The notes under the pieces were generated by a model, which ran no database searches, was not told where the DNA came from, and was given only the letters and a program-made list of their open reading frames with translations. DNA of 64,000 bases from Plasmodium brasilianum (Eukaryota > Apicomplexa > Aconoidasida > Haemosporida > Plasmodiidae): the NCBI RefSeq assembly GCF_023973825.1, contig NC_090124.1, positions 1,977,501 through 2,041,500 of the forward strand, read 5' to 3'. Below, one piece after another: positions 53,583 to 64,000 of the stretch; the first letter of the stretch is position 1, and each line of letters starts with the position of its first letter. A program made the translations under genes and the position numbers.

Positions 53583-56162
53583 CTAGCAAAATAAAATAAC
53601 AAAATAAACTAGCAAAATAAAATAATATAATAAACTAGCAAAATAAAATGACAAAATAACATAACAAAATAAAATAACGAAGTTGCAAATGATGAAAAAT
53701 AAATACAACCATCAATCATCAATATATAACGTTTTAAATGATAGCTAAGGATAAAATTCTATGTGAGTACCTTCAAGATGTTATTCCTTCTGTAATTAGT
53801 CATTTCATATCTGGTAAGAATCAGAGAATAATTAGCAATTAATTTCATCATTTATTTTCCGATTTGTTTTATTCCTATTGCTGTTTATTCAAATATTACT
53901 TTTCCTGGCAAGTTCTATTTAGGATAAGGGTATACAAAATTAACCACAGCTGTAAAGGAGGAAAATGCAATGATCAAAGAAGTATATTGAAATGTACTTA
54001 CAAATTTAAAATAAAAAGAGGTCATATTTGTATGGTACTGCATGTGTAGGCACCGTTTATTTTATTACACTTACTTGTTTTTCAGTAGCTGCTAAAGTAT
54101 TATCTTCAGTTTTTACCCACCTACGTAGAGATATCAAGTTGTGTGTAATAATGAAATAGGGAATTTAATTTTTCAAAATATAATAAAAAAAAAAATGAAT
54201 AGAACAAAACTGAATAAGATAGAATAATAAATAATTACTCATTCTTTTCAAATACGTAGTTTTCATGTCTCCATGGTCTTTTCTCAAGGAGTGGAACTAA
54301 TATTAGTAAAATGTCTGAAGAGGAGAAAAAAAAAAAAAAAAAAAAAAAAAGAAATATATATATATATACATATATATCTTCTTTTTTTTTTTTTTTTTTC
54401 CAGTTAAGCAGTATGATACTACTTGTAAAATAATGTATATAAAGAATAATCCGAAAAGCATTTGTCTTTCTAACCATAATCTACTATTTTATTAACAACA
54501 GTGTTATTTAAGAGATGAATCCTATCCGTTATATTCCTCAGATTATTTATAACGTTCATATAAATTTTTAATTTGTCAATATTACACGTTTTGTCGTTTT
54601 CTTCTTTTAGTATCTGTCATAAAAATAGGGAACATACCCTTATGTTCATGCATACGTACAAGTAAGAATACACGTACAAATGTGAGTTGTGAAAAAAAAA
54701 AAAAAAAATAATAATTCTTCATTCCAGTTCTATTCATATATGCTTCTTAAATTTGGTTGAAAATTAATTCTGTAACGATTATAATTTTTTTATGTTATAA
54801 CTTCGCTTATGGATAGTTCGTTTATGGGTTTTACAAAATATTCCTCAGAATTGCTGTAAAGAAAAAAACATGCATACACATACACGTCGTACACTAACAT
54901 ACATCAAAAAAAAAAAGTAAAATCAAATGAAATCAAACTGAATAAAATAAAATGGAAAGAAATAGAACAGAACATGGAATAACAGGTTTCCCCTCCTCAA
55001 ATTTACAAATGATCAACGTACTACTCCAATCTGCGTGTTTTTAAAATTTTACGTTTTGAGAAAAGACACTAAATTAGAATAGATATAGGCAAAGAAATTT
55101 ATCATACAGGAGTCTATTTTTTCATAAATATAGTCAGAAAATAATATAAACTCAAAAATATTTAAGATAGTCAATTCGTGGTAAAGCTGGTCAGGCGAAA
55201 AGGTAAAAAAAAAAAAAAAAAAAATTATATACAAACATGTATGTATATTTATATATATGTGAGAAGATGTATAATATTCTTTTACTACATGATTGTAGCT
55301 TTCTTTATATTAAATTGAAAGTTTCATATATATTACATACTGTTTACGCCATATATATATATGCATATATGTATATATGCGCGTATGTGTATTTATATGT
55401 CTACGTGCACATACCGATATGTAACTGGAAATATGGCTATGCGTACTAACGTCATCATGTGTATATTTTACATTACTCTTCTCATTTTGTAATTCTTCCT
55501 TTTCCTCGAATGATAAGCTCTCCTTATTGCTTTTACTTTTTTCGTTTGAATTCAGAAATCGTATAAAGTAGGTGGTAATTAATTCCCTTAGTAATGTTTC
55601 AAACTTGACGTGATACAGTAAAGAAAAGTAAAAAGCGATCATTTTGTGTAAATAGTGGGTGTGTGTTATATATAGACATGTATTTAAGTATGTATGTGTG
55701 TGTGCGCGTGTTCACGTATTCATGTATGTATATATACACACTTAAGAACATGTTTTATTACCCTCATCACAAGCGCGTTCATTCTTTTATCTTCTATGCT
55801 ATCAATTATGTCACTATTACTGTGTAAGTAGACGTTGATAAGAACTATATTCTTATGCAACTCAAACCATCTATGTAAAATTATATTTCAAAAAAGTATT
55901 TTTAAGAAGTTTTGAAGTGCATGTTTCTATTACCCATATTTTGTTATATATATATATATATATTTATTTATTTATTTATTTTACTTTTTTATGCTCTCAC
56001 TATTTTGCGCTACGATCATTTTGTACTGTTAATTTATAGAGTCACTATTTTATGCTATTATTATTTTTTCTATTCTTTTTACTCAGTGGAAAATAGGCCT
56101 GACAGTTCTACACCCCTTAGATTGTTAACATAATTGAAAAATTCCATATCTTTTATGTCCAT
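52001..56162 (-). CDS. ZMYND10: ZMYND10-like dynein-arm assembly factor with C-terminal MYND finger, 16 exons
   Basis: Exons in coding order: 56162-56083, 55870-55762, 55603-55451, 55186-55053, 54853-54802, 54613-54475, 54314-54239, 54120-54075, 53949-53900, 53810-53771, 53521-53450, 53350-53288, 52988-52832, 52708-52596, 52367-52311, 52048-52001. The sum is 1389 nt (462 aa) with every phase matching; human ZMYND10 is 440 aa. Matching blocks in order: FFNYVNNLRGVEL with TEWFELHKNI, LYHELTILNIFEFILFSDY, DILLILVPLLEKRPWRHEN, EWVKTEDN, QLWLILYTLILNRTCQEKY, NILKLRKYMNESLHEQLP, VPEIFDEI, and the MYND zinc finger CNICKEN / LQCSQCKRIYYCSKECQ / MKDWFNHREVC. ZMYND10 is a cytoplasmic co-chaperone for axonemal dynein heavy chains, so here it would serve male gamete flagella. 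No exon exceeds 157 nt, so ORF-based scans miss it. The start could also be the ATG at 56147. Confidence 0.9.
52085..52245. repeat. 14-bp AATATATAATTTGT array in the last intron of ZMYND10
   Basis: About eight copies of AATATATAATTTGT with a 14-bp step, ending in TATAATATATAATATAT and a poly-T. It lies between exon 16 (52048) and exon 15 (52311). Confidence 0.88.
53075..53262. repeat. TATTTATTTATC/TTTTATTC tract in a ZMYND10 intron
   Basis: A simple-sequence tract of TTTA and TCTA words with no stable long period, located within the intron between 52989 and 53287. It produces spurious Ile/Tyr/Leu/Phe frames. Confidence 0.8.
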
Positions 56163-59100
56163 CTTAAAATATTTTAAACCATAAAATTTACTTGTTAAAT
56201 TTATATACTTGTGTATATTCTTACACGTTAAATTTATCTTAAGGTATAAAAATATTATGCTAAAATTAAAATGAGTAAATAAATAATTATATATATATAT
56301 ATATATATGTATATACATGTAGGGAAAAAAATATATTAAATCTTTGCAGAAATTATTTGTAGAATTACATTAACACTTCCACGTGTGACATATACACATG
56401 TACTTGTTATTTTTGGAAGAAATTAAAAAATAAAAAACCAAAAAAAAAAACAAAACAGAAATGAAGATTAATCAAGGGGAATCATAAAAAGAGAAAGACG
56501 TAAAAAAGGCAAGACGGAAGCGAGAGCGACATGTGGAAAAATGGGTACTGGTGTTTCTTAAGCAAATAAAAATTTCATTTTTAATATCCGATTAAAGACT
56601 TATGCACTGATCATACTCGCTTACATAACTATTTATTTTCTTACCTATTTTTTTTTATTATTATACAAACTATGAATATTTCTGCTGAGCTACGTTAATT
56701 TTATGGTCGATTTCTCTGAAATTATAATGAATTAGAGATATGGTCACTTGAGCGTACGTTCAACAAAATATCTCATCATGGAAACGCATTTTAAGAATAT
56801 ATATTCGGCATTTATTTTGTAAATTATTATTTACTATTTTTGTATTTTTTGTTTTCTATTTTTTCGTTTTTTATGTTCTATTTTTCTATATTTCCATTTT
56901 TTCTTTTTTATATTTCCATTTTTTCTTTTCTATATTTCCATTTTTTCTTTTCTATATTTCCATTTTTTATTTTTTATATTTCCATTTTTTATTTTTTATA
57001 TTTCCATTTTTTATTTTTTATATTTCCATTTTTTATTTTCTATTTTTCTATTTTTTATTTTTTTAATATTTTAAAAATGTGTTATGGTGTGTAATCATGC
57101 TGGGAGCGACAAATTACGTAACTTATTTTTTACTAGAATATTTTTCCCTTTTTTGCATGTTATAATTGCTTTACAAAAAGAGGCGGGGCTCTATATTCAC
57201 TTAAAAGTAGGAATGTAGTTTTGAAACACTGTTATATATTTTAAAAATTTTCATAGTTTTTTCATTTGTTTCATTTGTTTCGCTTGTTAGTTTATAAGAT
57301 TCCTTATTTTTGGTACATATTTTTTTATATGTCTTTTTTAGGTAACCAAATGTATGAACGGGTCAGGTAAAAAAATTTACAAGAAAAATGTGGAACAAAA
57401 ATTTACATCAAGTGTGTGAATCAAAAATGTGTATGAAAAGGAAATAAATGAAAAAAACGGAACAACCATTAATGTATATAAATAATTATCTATAGTAAAA
57501 AATGTGAAAGCCAAATTTTGTGTAGTTAAAATATATTTGGGAAATCATAAATACTCCATTTCACGAAAAATTTGTTGAAAAAGTATTACTAGTACATATA
57601 ATATAAAAAAAAAAAAAAAAAAAAAAAGGGGTGTCTAATTAAGGTGAAAATAAAGCGAGCACAAATTGTTTCTTACGTATTCTTATTTGAATGAAAATGC
57701 GTAAATTTTCGTGTATACATAAATGCGTATATATAAATTAAGTAATATATACATTCACCTACGTAGGCAAAAACGCAACATGTATATATTTAATTTGGTT
57801 ATTTGCGCTTGTTACTTTTGACCATATTTTTTAGTGCCCTTTATTCTGGGTTAACATTTTCTGGGAAGCGTCTTTTTTAAAAAATAAAAAAAAAGTAGTA
57901 ACAGATAAAAATTGAGATAGACACAGAACGGACAACATTATAGAAGTATGCAAATGACAAAGCATTACTAGAGTTTTTCTTTAATAGTGTATGTTTTAAA
58001 AAAGGCTGATATCAAAAAAGGTAATGAAAAATATGAATTATATGCTTTATTATAGAACACATATACATGTATGTTTGTTTGTATACCGCATATTCATTCG
58101 TAAATTAATTTGTAAATTAACACGTAAATTAACTCGTAATTTAATTCGTTTATTTATTCATTTTATATGATTTTTTTTTTTTTTCGTTTTTGGCGATTAA
58201 TTTTAAATATTCAAACACTCAAATTTTAACAATGATATACTATAAATACAACAGAGCACAAAAATTTTAAATACATCTTTTTTTTTTAAATTCAAATGGG
58301 TTATCCTTAAATAAGTACACGTAAACAGACGCATATATGTGTATGTAAACATTTGTATACACACGTATGTATACGCACACATTTGTATACATATGTATAA
58401 ATGTATATAATATATATATATATATGTATATATATGTATATATGTATTAAATTGTGCAAAGGTTAAAACAAAATGAATGCTGTTTTTATATGCAACGCGT
58501 ATATGTATAGCATTTTGAATAGATACACATTCCCACTTAAAGAATAACCTAATATATGTACATACGTATGCACATTCATGTACTATGGAACGACTACCTA
58601 CGCCCCTAGCGTCATATGAGTCTCACCATAAAGGCTAATAAATTATGATCTTGCAAAATGCACATTTACAAAATTGGGAAAACATATAAAGCTGCACTTC
58701 TTTGAATGAATTATGAACATTGTTAATACTACAATTTTACTTTTTTCGTTGGGCTTAAATTTATGGTGCATTGTGCAAAGTTCCCACGTGGGGGGATGAA
58801 ACCATGTACATGAGAATACATGTTCGTACATGAGAATATATATTTGTGCATGATAATATATATTAGTACATGCGAATACGTATTCGTGCATAAGAATACA
58901 TATTCGTACATGAAAATAAATATTAGTACATGCGAATACATATTCGAGCATGAGAATATACATTAGTACATGCGAATACATATTCGAGCATGAGAATATA
59001 CATTAGTACATGCGAATACAGATTCGTGCATGAGAATACATGTTCGAACATGCAATCATATGCTTGTACAAATGCATAAATAAGCGAAAATTTATGTGCA

Positions 59101-59208
59101 GAAGTAAACCCACACTCATGTATGCAAATTCAGGTACCTCCGAATGGATGCTCCGCGAACTGAAGTATATCCACTCATGTAGCTACCTCATTCCCCTGTA
59201 ATGAGGTG
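56163..59208. other. Intergenic region upstream of ZMYND10 and downstream of eIF5B
   Basis: About 3 kb. It includes a TTTTCTATATTTCCATTTT-type tandem at 56860-57055 (step about 19-20 bp), a poly-A at 57604-57627, (AT)n at 58408-58445, and a 20-bp array at 58800-59050. I find no exon with convincing borders. It should hold the ZMYND10 promoter and the eIF5B 3' end. Confidence 0.65.
58795..59055. repeat. 20-bp array with 40-bp higher-order pattern
   Basis: The unit is about ACATGCGAATACATATTCGT. Two forms alternate, one ending TTCGT/TTCGA and one ending TTAGT, so the array has a 40-bp higher-order period over its middle part. Single units carry a near-palindromic core (CGAATACATATTCG). About 13 units are visible, just downstream of the eIF5B stop. 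Confidence 0.85.
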
Positions 59209-62118
59209 TTACAAAATATTAAAAATTTTTTTCAGCTGCACCACAAGCTTCCAGTCCTCCATGGTTAGTTCACTTCTAAAGTACTCTTTTAAAACATCAA
59301 TGCTTTCTCTAGTAATTTTGCTAAAAATTTTTTGGCTAGCATCAAAATGTCTACCATATGTGACATGTGGTTCACCGTATATTTTGATACAAACTTCTTC
59401 TCCTTTTTTTGCTTTATCACAACTCTTCTTATTTGATTCTATACTAACAACATTACCAATTTTTAGATTTTTTTCTGGAATAAAAAGAGGAGTACCAATT
59501 TTTAAAATGCCACACTCAATTTTGACACCCATAATTATAGGATCCTTTTTATTAAAAACACAATCACTAACAACAGATAGTTCACATGGGAAAATAGCAT
59601 CAGTAAGTTTACTTTGTTTTTTTTCTTCTTCAATTTTTTTCAAATAGTTTGTAAATGCATCAAATAGATGATAAATAATATCCTTTTGCATAATTTCAAC
59701 ACCTAATAATTGTGCTTCTTTTTCTGCTTCTGGATCAATTTTAACATCAAATGCTAATATAACTGAGTATTCGGGTCTACCTTTTTCTCTCATGATACTA
59801 GCTTTTTTTACATCTTTTTTTTGTACTGTTCCTAGATTTACTGAGAACACAGGTATTTTTGAATCATTTAGAAAAATAAGTAACGCTTCTAAAGAACCTA
59901 ATGTACTAGCCATAACATATAGACCTACACCAGTTTTATCTACATGATTAAATACATCCGACATATCATTCATTGCTTTTTTTTTATATTCTTCTATTTC
60001 TTCTGTATTATTTGCAGTAAATAAAGTAGTACCACATAATACTTCTTCTAACCCATTTGCTGATATCTTTACACCTATACAAGCTTTTATAGATTTATGA
60101 TGAATGTATTCATTTTTTATTCTTAATTCTTTTAATGGTTGTGGGGTTAGAAGTGCTCTTATAACAGTAACTATAGGTCCATTAATACCACATAATACTA
60201 TTGTATCTGATTCACGTAATATACCATTTGTTAATATTACATCTATGGTAGTCCCTAAACCTTCTATATTTTTTACTTCTAAAACAGTACATTCTAATTT
60301 ATCATGATATTCTATATTTTTTAACATAAATGTTTGTGTTAATTTAACTAGGATCATAATTAAATCTGCAATTCCTTCTCCTGTAATAGCACTAGTAGGA
60401 ACAATAGAAACATATTTACGTGGATTTGCATTTTGCCAATATAGTTCACAATTCAAACCTTGCTCAGATAATTCGTTTAGTATATTTCTTAGTCTTTCAT
60501 GAAATTCATCTTGAGTATCTTGCTTTTGTTTTTTAAATGTTGTATTAAAAGGAGACCAATCATTCTTATTCCACATATATAATCTATCAATTTTATTTAA
60601 TGCAATAACAAAAGGACAATTTCGTTGTTTTAAAATTTGAATTGATTCCTTTGTTTGTTGTTCTAAACCATGCATTAGGTCTATAACCAATATAGCTATA
60701 TCACATAATGATGATCCTCTCTTTCTTAAATTGTAAAATGATTCATGTCCAGGTGTATCAATAATCATAATTCCTTTAGACAAACATTTAATATTTGAAT
60801 CTATTTTTTTTATTTCTTTATCTAAAACCTCTTTTGGAAAAAAGGTTGCTCCTATTTGTTGTGTTATACCTCCTGCTTCATTGTCCTGCACATTTGTGTG
60901 TCTCAACTTATCTAATAATTTTGTTTTACCTGTATCTACATGTCCTAATATACACACTATTGCTGACCTATACATGTTATCTTCGTTATTACTATCATCC
61001 TCGTTCTCAACCTTCTTTCTCCTCTTTTTGTTCAGGAGGTCCTTCTTTTCGTTCGCCCCTTTTTTGACAGTCTTGTCCTTCGCACCGTCCCTTACATCAT
61101 CCTTTACACCATTCTTTGCACTTTCTTTAGTTTCATGTTTTCCTCTCTCCTTTTTATTCTCTTCGTCCATATTCAGGAAGTCCTCCCAGTCATCCAGAAC
61201 GACTTCCTCTTCTTTTTCTTCTTTTTTTGTATCGTCTTTTTCATCTTCTTTGTTGTTACTGTTCGAAAGGAGCTGTTTATTTTTCTCCTCTACATTATTG
61301 CTACTGTTTGTCAGTTGTTTGCTTTTTTTTTTCTTCAAAAGCAATTTTGCTTTATTAAGATCTAGATTAACAATTTCTGCCTTCGCTTTAGCTTTGGACT
61401 CTTCTTTTTCCTTTGGTTCTACTAACAAACCTGATTCTTTTAACGTTTTTAAATATAATTCTTTTTTTTTTTTTTCTTCTTTCGCTTTTGCACTCAATAA
61501 TTTCCCTTCTTTTTTTAACTGCATTTTTTTTTCTAATTTGGCTTGTCGTTTCCTCTCTTTCTCTTCCTCTTCTTTTTTAATTCGTTCTTCTTCTTCTTCT
61601 TGTTTTTTCCTTTCTTCTTCTTTTTTTTTTTCTTCATACTCTTTTACTAATCTCAGCCTTTCTGCAGCAGCTTTTGCCATTTCAGATATACCTGTTGACT
61701 TTTTTTCTTTTTCTTTATCTTTTTTTTTTTTTTTTTTATTTTTCTTTTCACTATCCTCATTTTGGTTAGTCATAATTTCGTTCTTATTTTTTACTCCCTC
61801 AGCTTCTAAATTGTCTTCATCATCTTCCCCTTTTACCTCTTCATCTTTTGGGCCTTTTCCCTCTTCCCCTTCCAATCCTTTTTCATCCTTTTCCTTATTT
61901 TTCATTTGTTCCTTTTTTTGCTTTAATTTTTCTTTCTTTTTTTTCGATTTGGACATTTTTGTCTGTTCGTTTTCCTCTTTTTCATTTTCTTTTTCTTTTT
62001 CCTTCCCTTCATCATCCTTCTTATCGTTTACTTCATCTTCTCGTTTTTCATCTATTCCTAGTTCAGCCAGTATTGCATCCAAATCGTCCTTTTTTTTCCC
62101 TTTTTTATTCTTACTCAT
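59209..62118 (-). CDS. eIF5B: Translation initiation factor eIF5B (IF-2 family)
   Basis: A single-exon frame of 969 aa from the ATG at 62118. eIF5B is the cytosolic GTPase that joins the 60S subunit to the 48S complex and is released on GTP hydrolysis. Residues 1-380 are the typical Lys/Glu-rich disordered arm (start MSKNKKGKKKDDLDAILAEL; DDWEDFLNM near 315). The G domain has the P-loop GHVDTGKT (392-399), GGITQQIGAT in switch I, DTPGHES (454-460), NKIDR (508-512) and SAITGEG. Domain II onward is well kept: VKNIEGLGTTIDVILTNG, YVMASTLGSLEALLIFL, VILAFDVKIDPEAE, KDPIIMGVKIECG and AKKGEEVCIKI, ending WKLVVQLKKIFNIL. Human eIF5B is 1220 aa; the difference is in the arm. There is no leader peptide, which supports a cytosolic role over an organellar IF-2. 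Confidence 0.97.
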   Translation of the reverse strand: MSKNKKGKKKDDLDAILAELGIDEKREDEVNDKKDDEGKEKEKENEKEENEQTKMSKSKKKKEKLKQKKEQMKNKEKDEKGLEGEEGKGPKDEEVKGEDDEDNLEAEGVKNKNEIMTNQNEDSEKKNKKKKKKDKEKEKKSTGISEMAKAAAERLRLVKEYEEKKKEEERKKQEEEEERIKKEEEEKERKRQAKLEKKMQLKKEGKLLSAKAKEEKKKKELYLKTLKESGLLVEPKEKEESKAKAKAEIVNLDLNKAKLLLKKKKSKQLTNSSNNVEEKNKQLLSNSNNKEDEKDDTKKEEKEEEVVLDDWEDFLNMDEENKKERGKHETKESAKNGVKDDVRDGAKDKTVKKGANEKKDLLNKKRRKKVENEDDSNNEDNMYRSAIVCILGHVDTGKTKLLDKLRHTNVQDNEAGGITQQIGATFFPKEVLDKEIKKIDSNIKCLSKGIMIIDTPGHESFYNLRKRGSSLCDIAILVIDLMHGLEQQTKESIQILKQRNCPFVIALNKIDRLYMWNKNDWSPFNTTFKKQKQDTQDEFHERLRNILNELSEQGLNCELYWQNANPRKYVSIVPTSAITGEGIADLIMILVKLTQTFMLKNIEYHDKLECTVLEVKNIEGLGTTIDVILTNGILRESDTIVLCGINGPIVTVIRALLTPQPLKELRIKNEYIHHKSIKACIGVKISANGLEEVLCGTTLFTANNTEEIEEYKKKAMNDMSDVFNHVDKTGVGLYVMASTLGSLEALLIFLNDSKIPVFSVNLGTVQKKDVKKASIMREKGRPEYSVILAFDVKIDPEAEKEAQLLGVEIMQKDIIYHLFDAFTNYLKKIEEEKKQSKLTDAIFPCELSVVSDCVFNKKDPIIMGVKIECGILKIGTPLFIPEKNLKIGNVVSIESNKKSCDKAKKGEEVCIKIYGEPHVTYGRHFDASQKIFSKITRESIDVLKEYFRSELTMEDWKLVVQLKKIFNIL

Positions 62119-62568
62119 TTCTCAGATATATGTTTCAAGCAAATTTTAGTTTATCTCTTTTTGGTCAATGCTAACTTGGTATTTCCCTTCCTCGCCTACG
62201 GAAGCAGGTACAAACGAATATGAAAATGCACACCCATACCACAGGTATGTATATGTGTATATATACATGCAAGCATACATGTGCACAGACATATACACCT
62301 CCCGAATGCACCACGTACAGAGCGTAATGTGCACCCTGCATGGAATGAATATAGAAACACTCAATATATGTAATATTTACCTACTTGTATTTTTGATTTT
62401 TTTTTTTTTTTTAACTCTCTTTACAGGTCTTTCGAGCTGTCTCAAAGTTCTAATTAGTTGTGTATATTCTTTTATGCTCTGTTTTACTTTTTGTTTTTAT
62501 TTTTTGTCCGTCATTCGCATTTATTATTTTAATCTATTTTGTTCAAAATGGTTCGGTTAAAAGGCGAG

Positions 62569-62606
<38 letters not shown>

Positions 62607-63029
62607 ACCTGAACAGTACATTCATATTTAAATATAAACTTTGAATTTTTTGAATTTCTCTTTAATCGTGTATTAATCATCACGTTAGATGTCCTTGATA
62701 TGTGGTGCAAGTATATAAATGCTTAGGCTATCTTATGCGCTTGTATAATCTTACATAACGCTCGCATATACTTGCATAAACTTCTTTATATTTAAGTATA
62801 CTTTCAAATAAATTAATGTAACGTTTTACATTCATATAAGATATGTTCTCTATTAAAACAATTTCGCCTTTTTGAGGGGATTTCAGTGATATAGTATTGC
62901 ATTATTAACATCTATATATTGTATTGTGCTTTTTGTTGTGTTGTACTTGGGTACCGAAGAATTTACAGTAGTTACATAAATATATATATATTCATTTATA
63001 TATTAATATGTATATACTTTTATACTTAA

Positions 63030-63064
<35 letters not shown>

Positions 63065-63452
63065 GCGTGTATTTCAAAAATTGTATGTTTTTCTAAGTCC
63101 TTAAACTAAATTTTTTACCTATTTTTCTTTTCATGTTATAAATGTTTTTCTTCTTTTTTTTCACTATAAATTTATCTTTTTTTTTTTTTTCATATTTAAG
63201 CATTTATACAATTACAGATGTATGCATATATATGAACACACGTACATACATATATATATATATATGTACGTATATACGTATGTATATACGAACAGTCACT
63301 ACTACGTATTTGCTCGTTCGCTCATTTGTTTGCTTGTTTATTCAATCATCTGTTTATTTATCTATAATTTTGATTTTTTTTCTTGAGTATGGTGGTAGCA
63401 ATCATAATTAAATGTGCAAATAATGTATTTAATTTTTTTTTTTTTATTTTAG
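62119..63452. other. Region upstream of eIF5B, no supported gene
   Basis: Contains a poly-A of about 31 bases at 62573-62603, poly-T at 62398-62412, and CATA repeats near 63033-63050. Short plus frames (for example after the acceptor-like TTTACAG at 62427) lack a recognisable product. Upstream exons of the gene fragment at 63453 could lie here. Confidence 0.5.
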
Positions 63453-63646
63453 GTTATCCAGTTTTTAAGGAAAATTGTATATCAAAAATAGTAAAAGAGT
63501 TTGTTAAAAATCGTTATAAAAAAATAAAAAGAAAAACAATTTCGCTTTTTTTTTTTTTTTTTTTTTTTTTTTACAGCAAAAGATGCACTGTTAAGGAGTA
63601 AAGTGTTCTTCAAAGTTTACGTATGTATATGCATGTACGACAATGG

Positions 63647-63685
<39 letters not shown>

Positions 63686-63947
63686 TAGTTATGTATGCAT
63701 AAGTACGTATGCGTAGTTATGTATATTTATATACGTACATTTAAATATGTATACATTAACAAGTATAAATTCCAAAGATATATATATAGCATACATTGTT
63801 AATGCTGTTGAAAAATCAGAAAAATGGCCTAACAACTGTTCGTTTAATTTTTTGAAAAATGAGCAAATAATTAATGTGTATACAGCAAAAAGGAGTGAAA
63901 TAATTTTCTTTAATGATACAATTTATGTGCCTGTCATTCATTTATAG
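63453..63947 (+). CDS. Possible exons of an unrecognised plus-strand gene
   Basis: After an acceptor-like TTTTATTTTAG an open stretch reads YPVFKENCISKIVKEFVKNR from 63453. A second stretch after TTTACAG (about 63577) reads KDALLRSKVFFKVY and meets a donor GTATGT (about 63620). A third open stretch to the stop at 63947 reads AYIVNAVEKSEKWPNNC, FNFLKNEQIINVYTAKR and FFNDTIYVPVIHL. Composition and amphipathic pattern look coding rather than simple repeat, and the pieces are on one strand. I could not link all phases or find the start, and I recognise no family. The gene may extend upstream of 63453. Confidence 0.35.
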
Positions 63948-64000
63948 ATGTGCTGCATGTGCATACATAATATATATATAATATATGTATATATACTTAA

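Noticed and set aside
60795..62174. 422-residue plus-strand Ser/Phe-rich frame
   Set aside because: Antisense shadow of the Lys/Glu-rich arm of eIF5B.

Overview
The window is nuclear DNA from a malaria parasite (Plasmodium). Four things show this: strong A+T richness with long poly-A/poly-T tracts; short AT-rich introns with GT..AG borders between very small exons; Asn/Lys-rich low-complexity insertions in the proteins; and the gene content. UROD, COQ2, SAS-6 and an eIF5B/IF-2 gene also lie together on P. falciparum chromosome 6 as I remember it, so this is probably the syntenic block. I cannot fix the species; the repeat-rich but not extreme AT composition would suit P. malariae or P. ovale. 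All gene models were read by hand from splice signals and frame continuity. Where I give an exon list, the phases join and the total is divisible by three.

Left third (1-18 kb): a partial minus-strand gene with a RAP/FASTK-like helical look (1-~640); a 16-bp minisatellite; a small three-exon gene of unknown function (1809-2910); a 1460-aa secretory-leader protein with an acidic heptapeptide array (3017-7399, minus); a 12-exon WD-repeat gene that I identify as DPH7, the diphthamide pathway methylesterase (7797-10884, plus); an 880-aa unknown protein (11180-13822, minus); and a divergent Obg-family GTPase (14604-16747, plus).

Middle (18-46 kb): a giant single-exon Asn-rich protein of 3234 aa with a LOTUS/OST-HTH domain (minus); a ~6 kb divergent intergenic region full of tandem arrays; SAS-6, the centriole/basal-body cartwheel protein (plus, 5 exons); COQ2, the ubiquinone prenyltransferase with a nonapeptide array in its leader (minus); and a 13-exon SPX-EXS (XPR1/SYG1-type) phosphate exporter (plus).

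Right third (46-64 kb): UROD of haem synthesis with an apicoplast-type leader (minus, 2 exons); a membrane RING-finger E3 ligase (plus, 2 exons); a 16-exon gene invisible as long ORFs that I identify as ZMYND10, a dynein-arm preassembly factor (minus); eIF5B (minus); and fragments of an unrecognised plus-strand gene at the edge.

No operon logic applies; neighbours alternate in divergent and convergent pairs. Two functional themes recur. One is organelle metabolism: UROD in the apicoplast and COQ2 in the mitochondrion, plus Obg, which is probably organellar. The other is the flagellum of the male gamete, with SAS-6 for basal-body assembly and ZMYND10 for dynein-arm assembly. DPH7 and eIF5B both serve cytosolic translation. 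Many non-coding tandem arrays share a 16-bp unit, which is the most unusual window-wide pattern.
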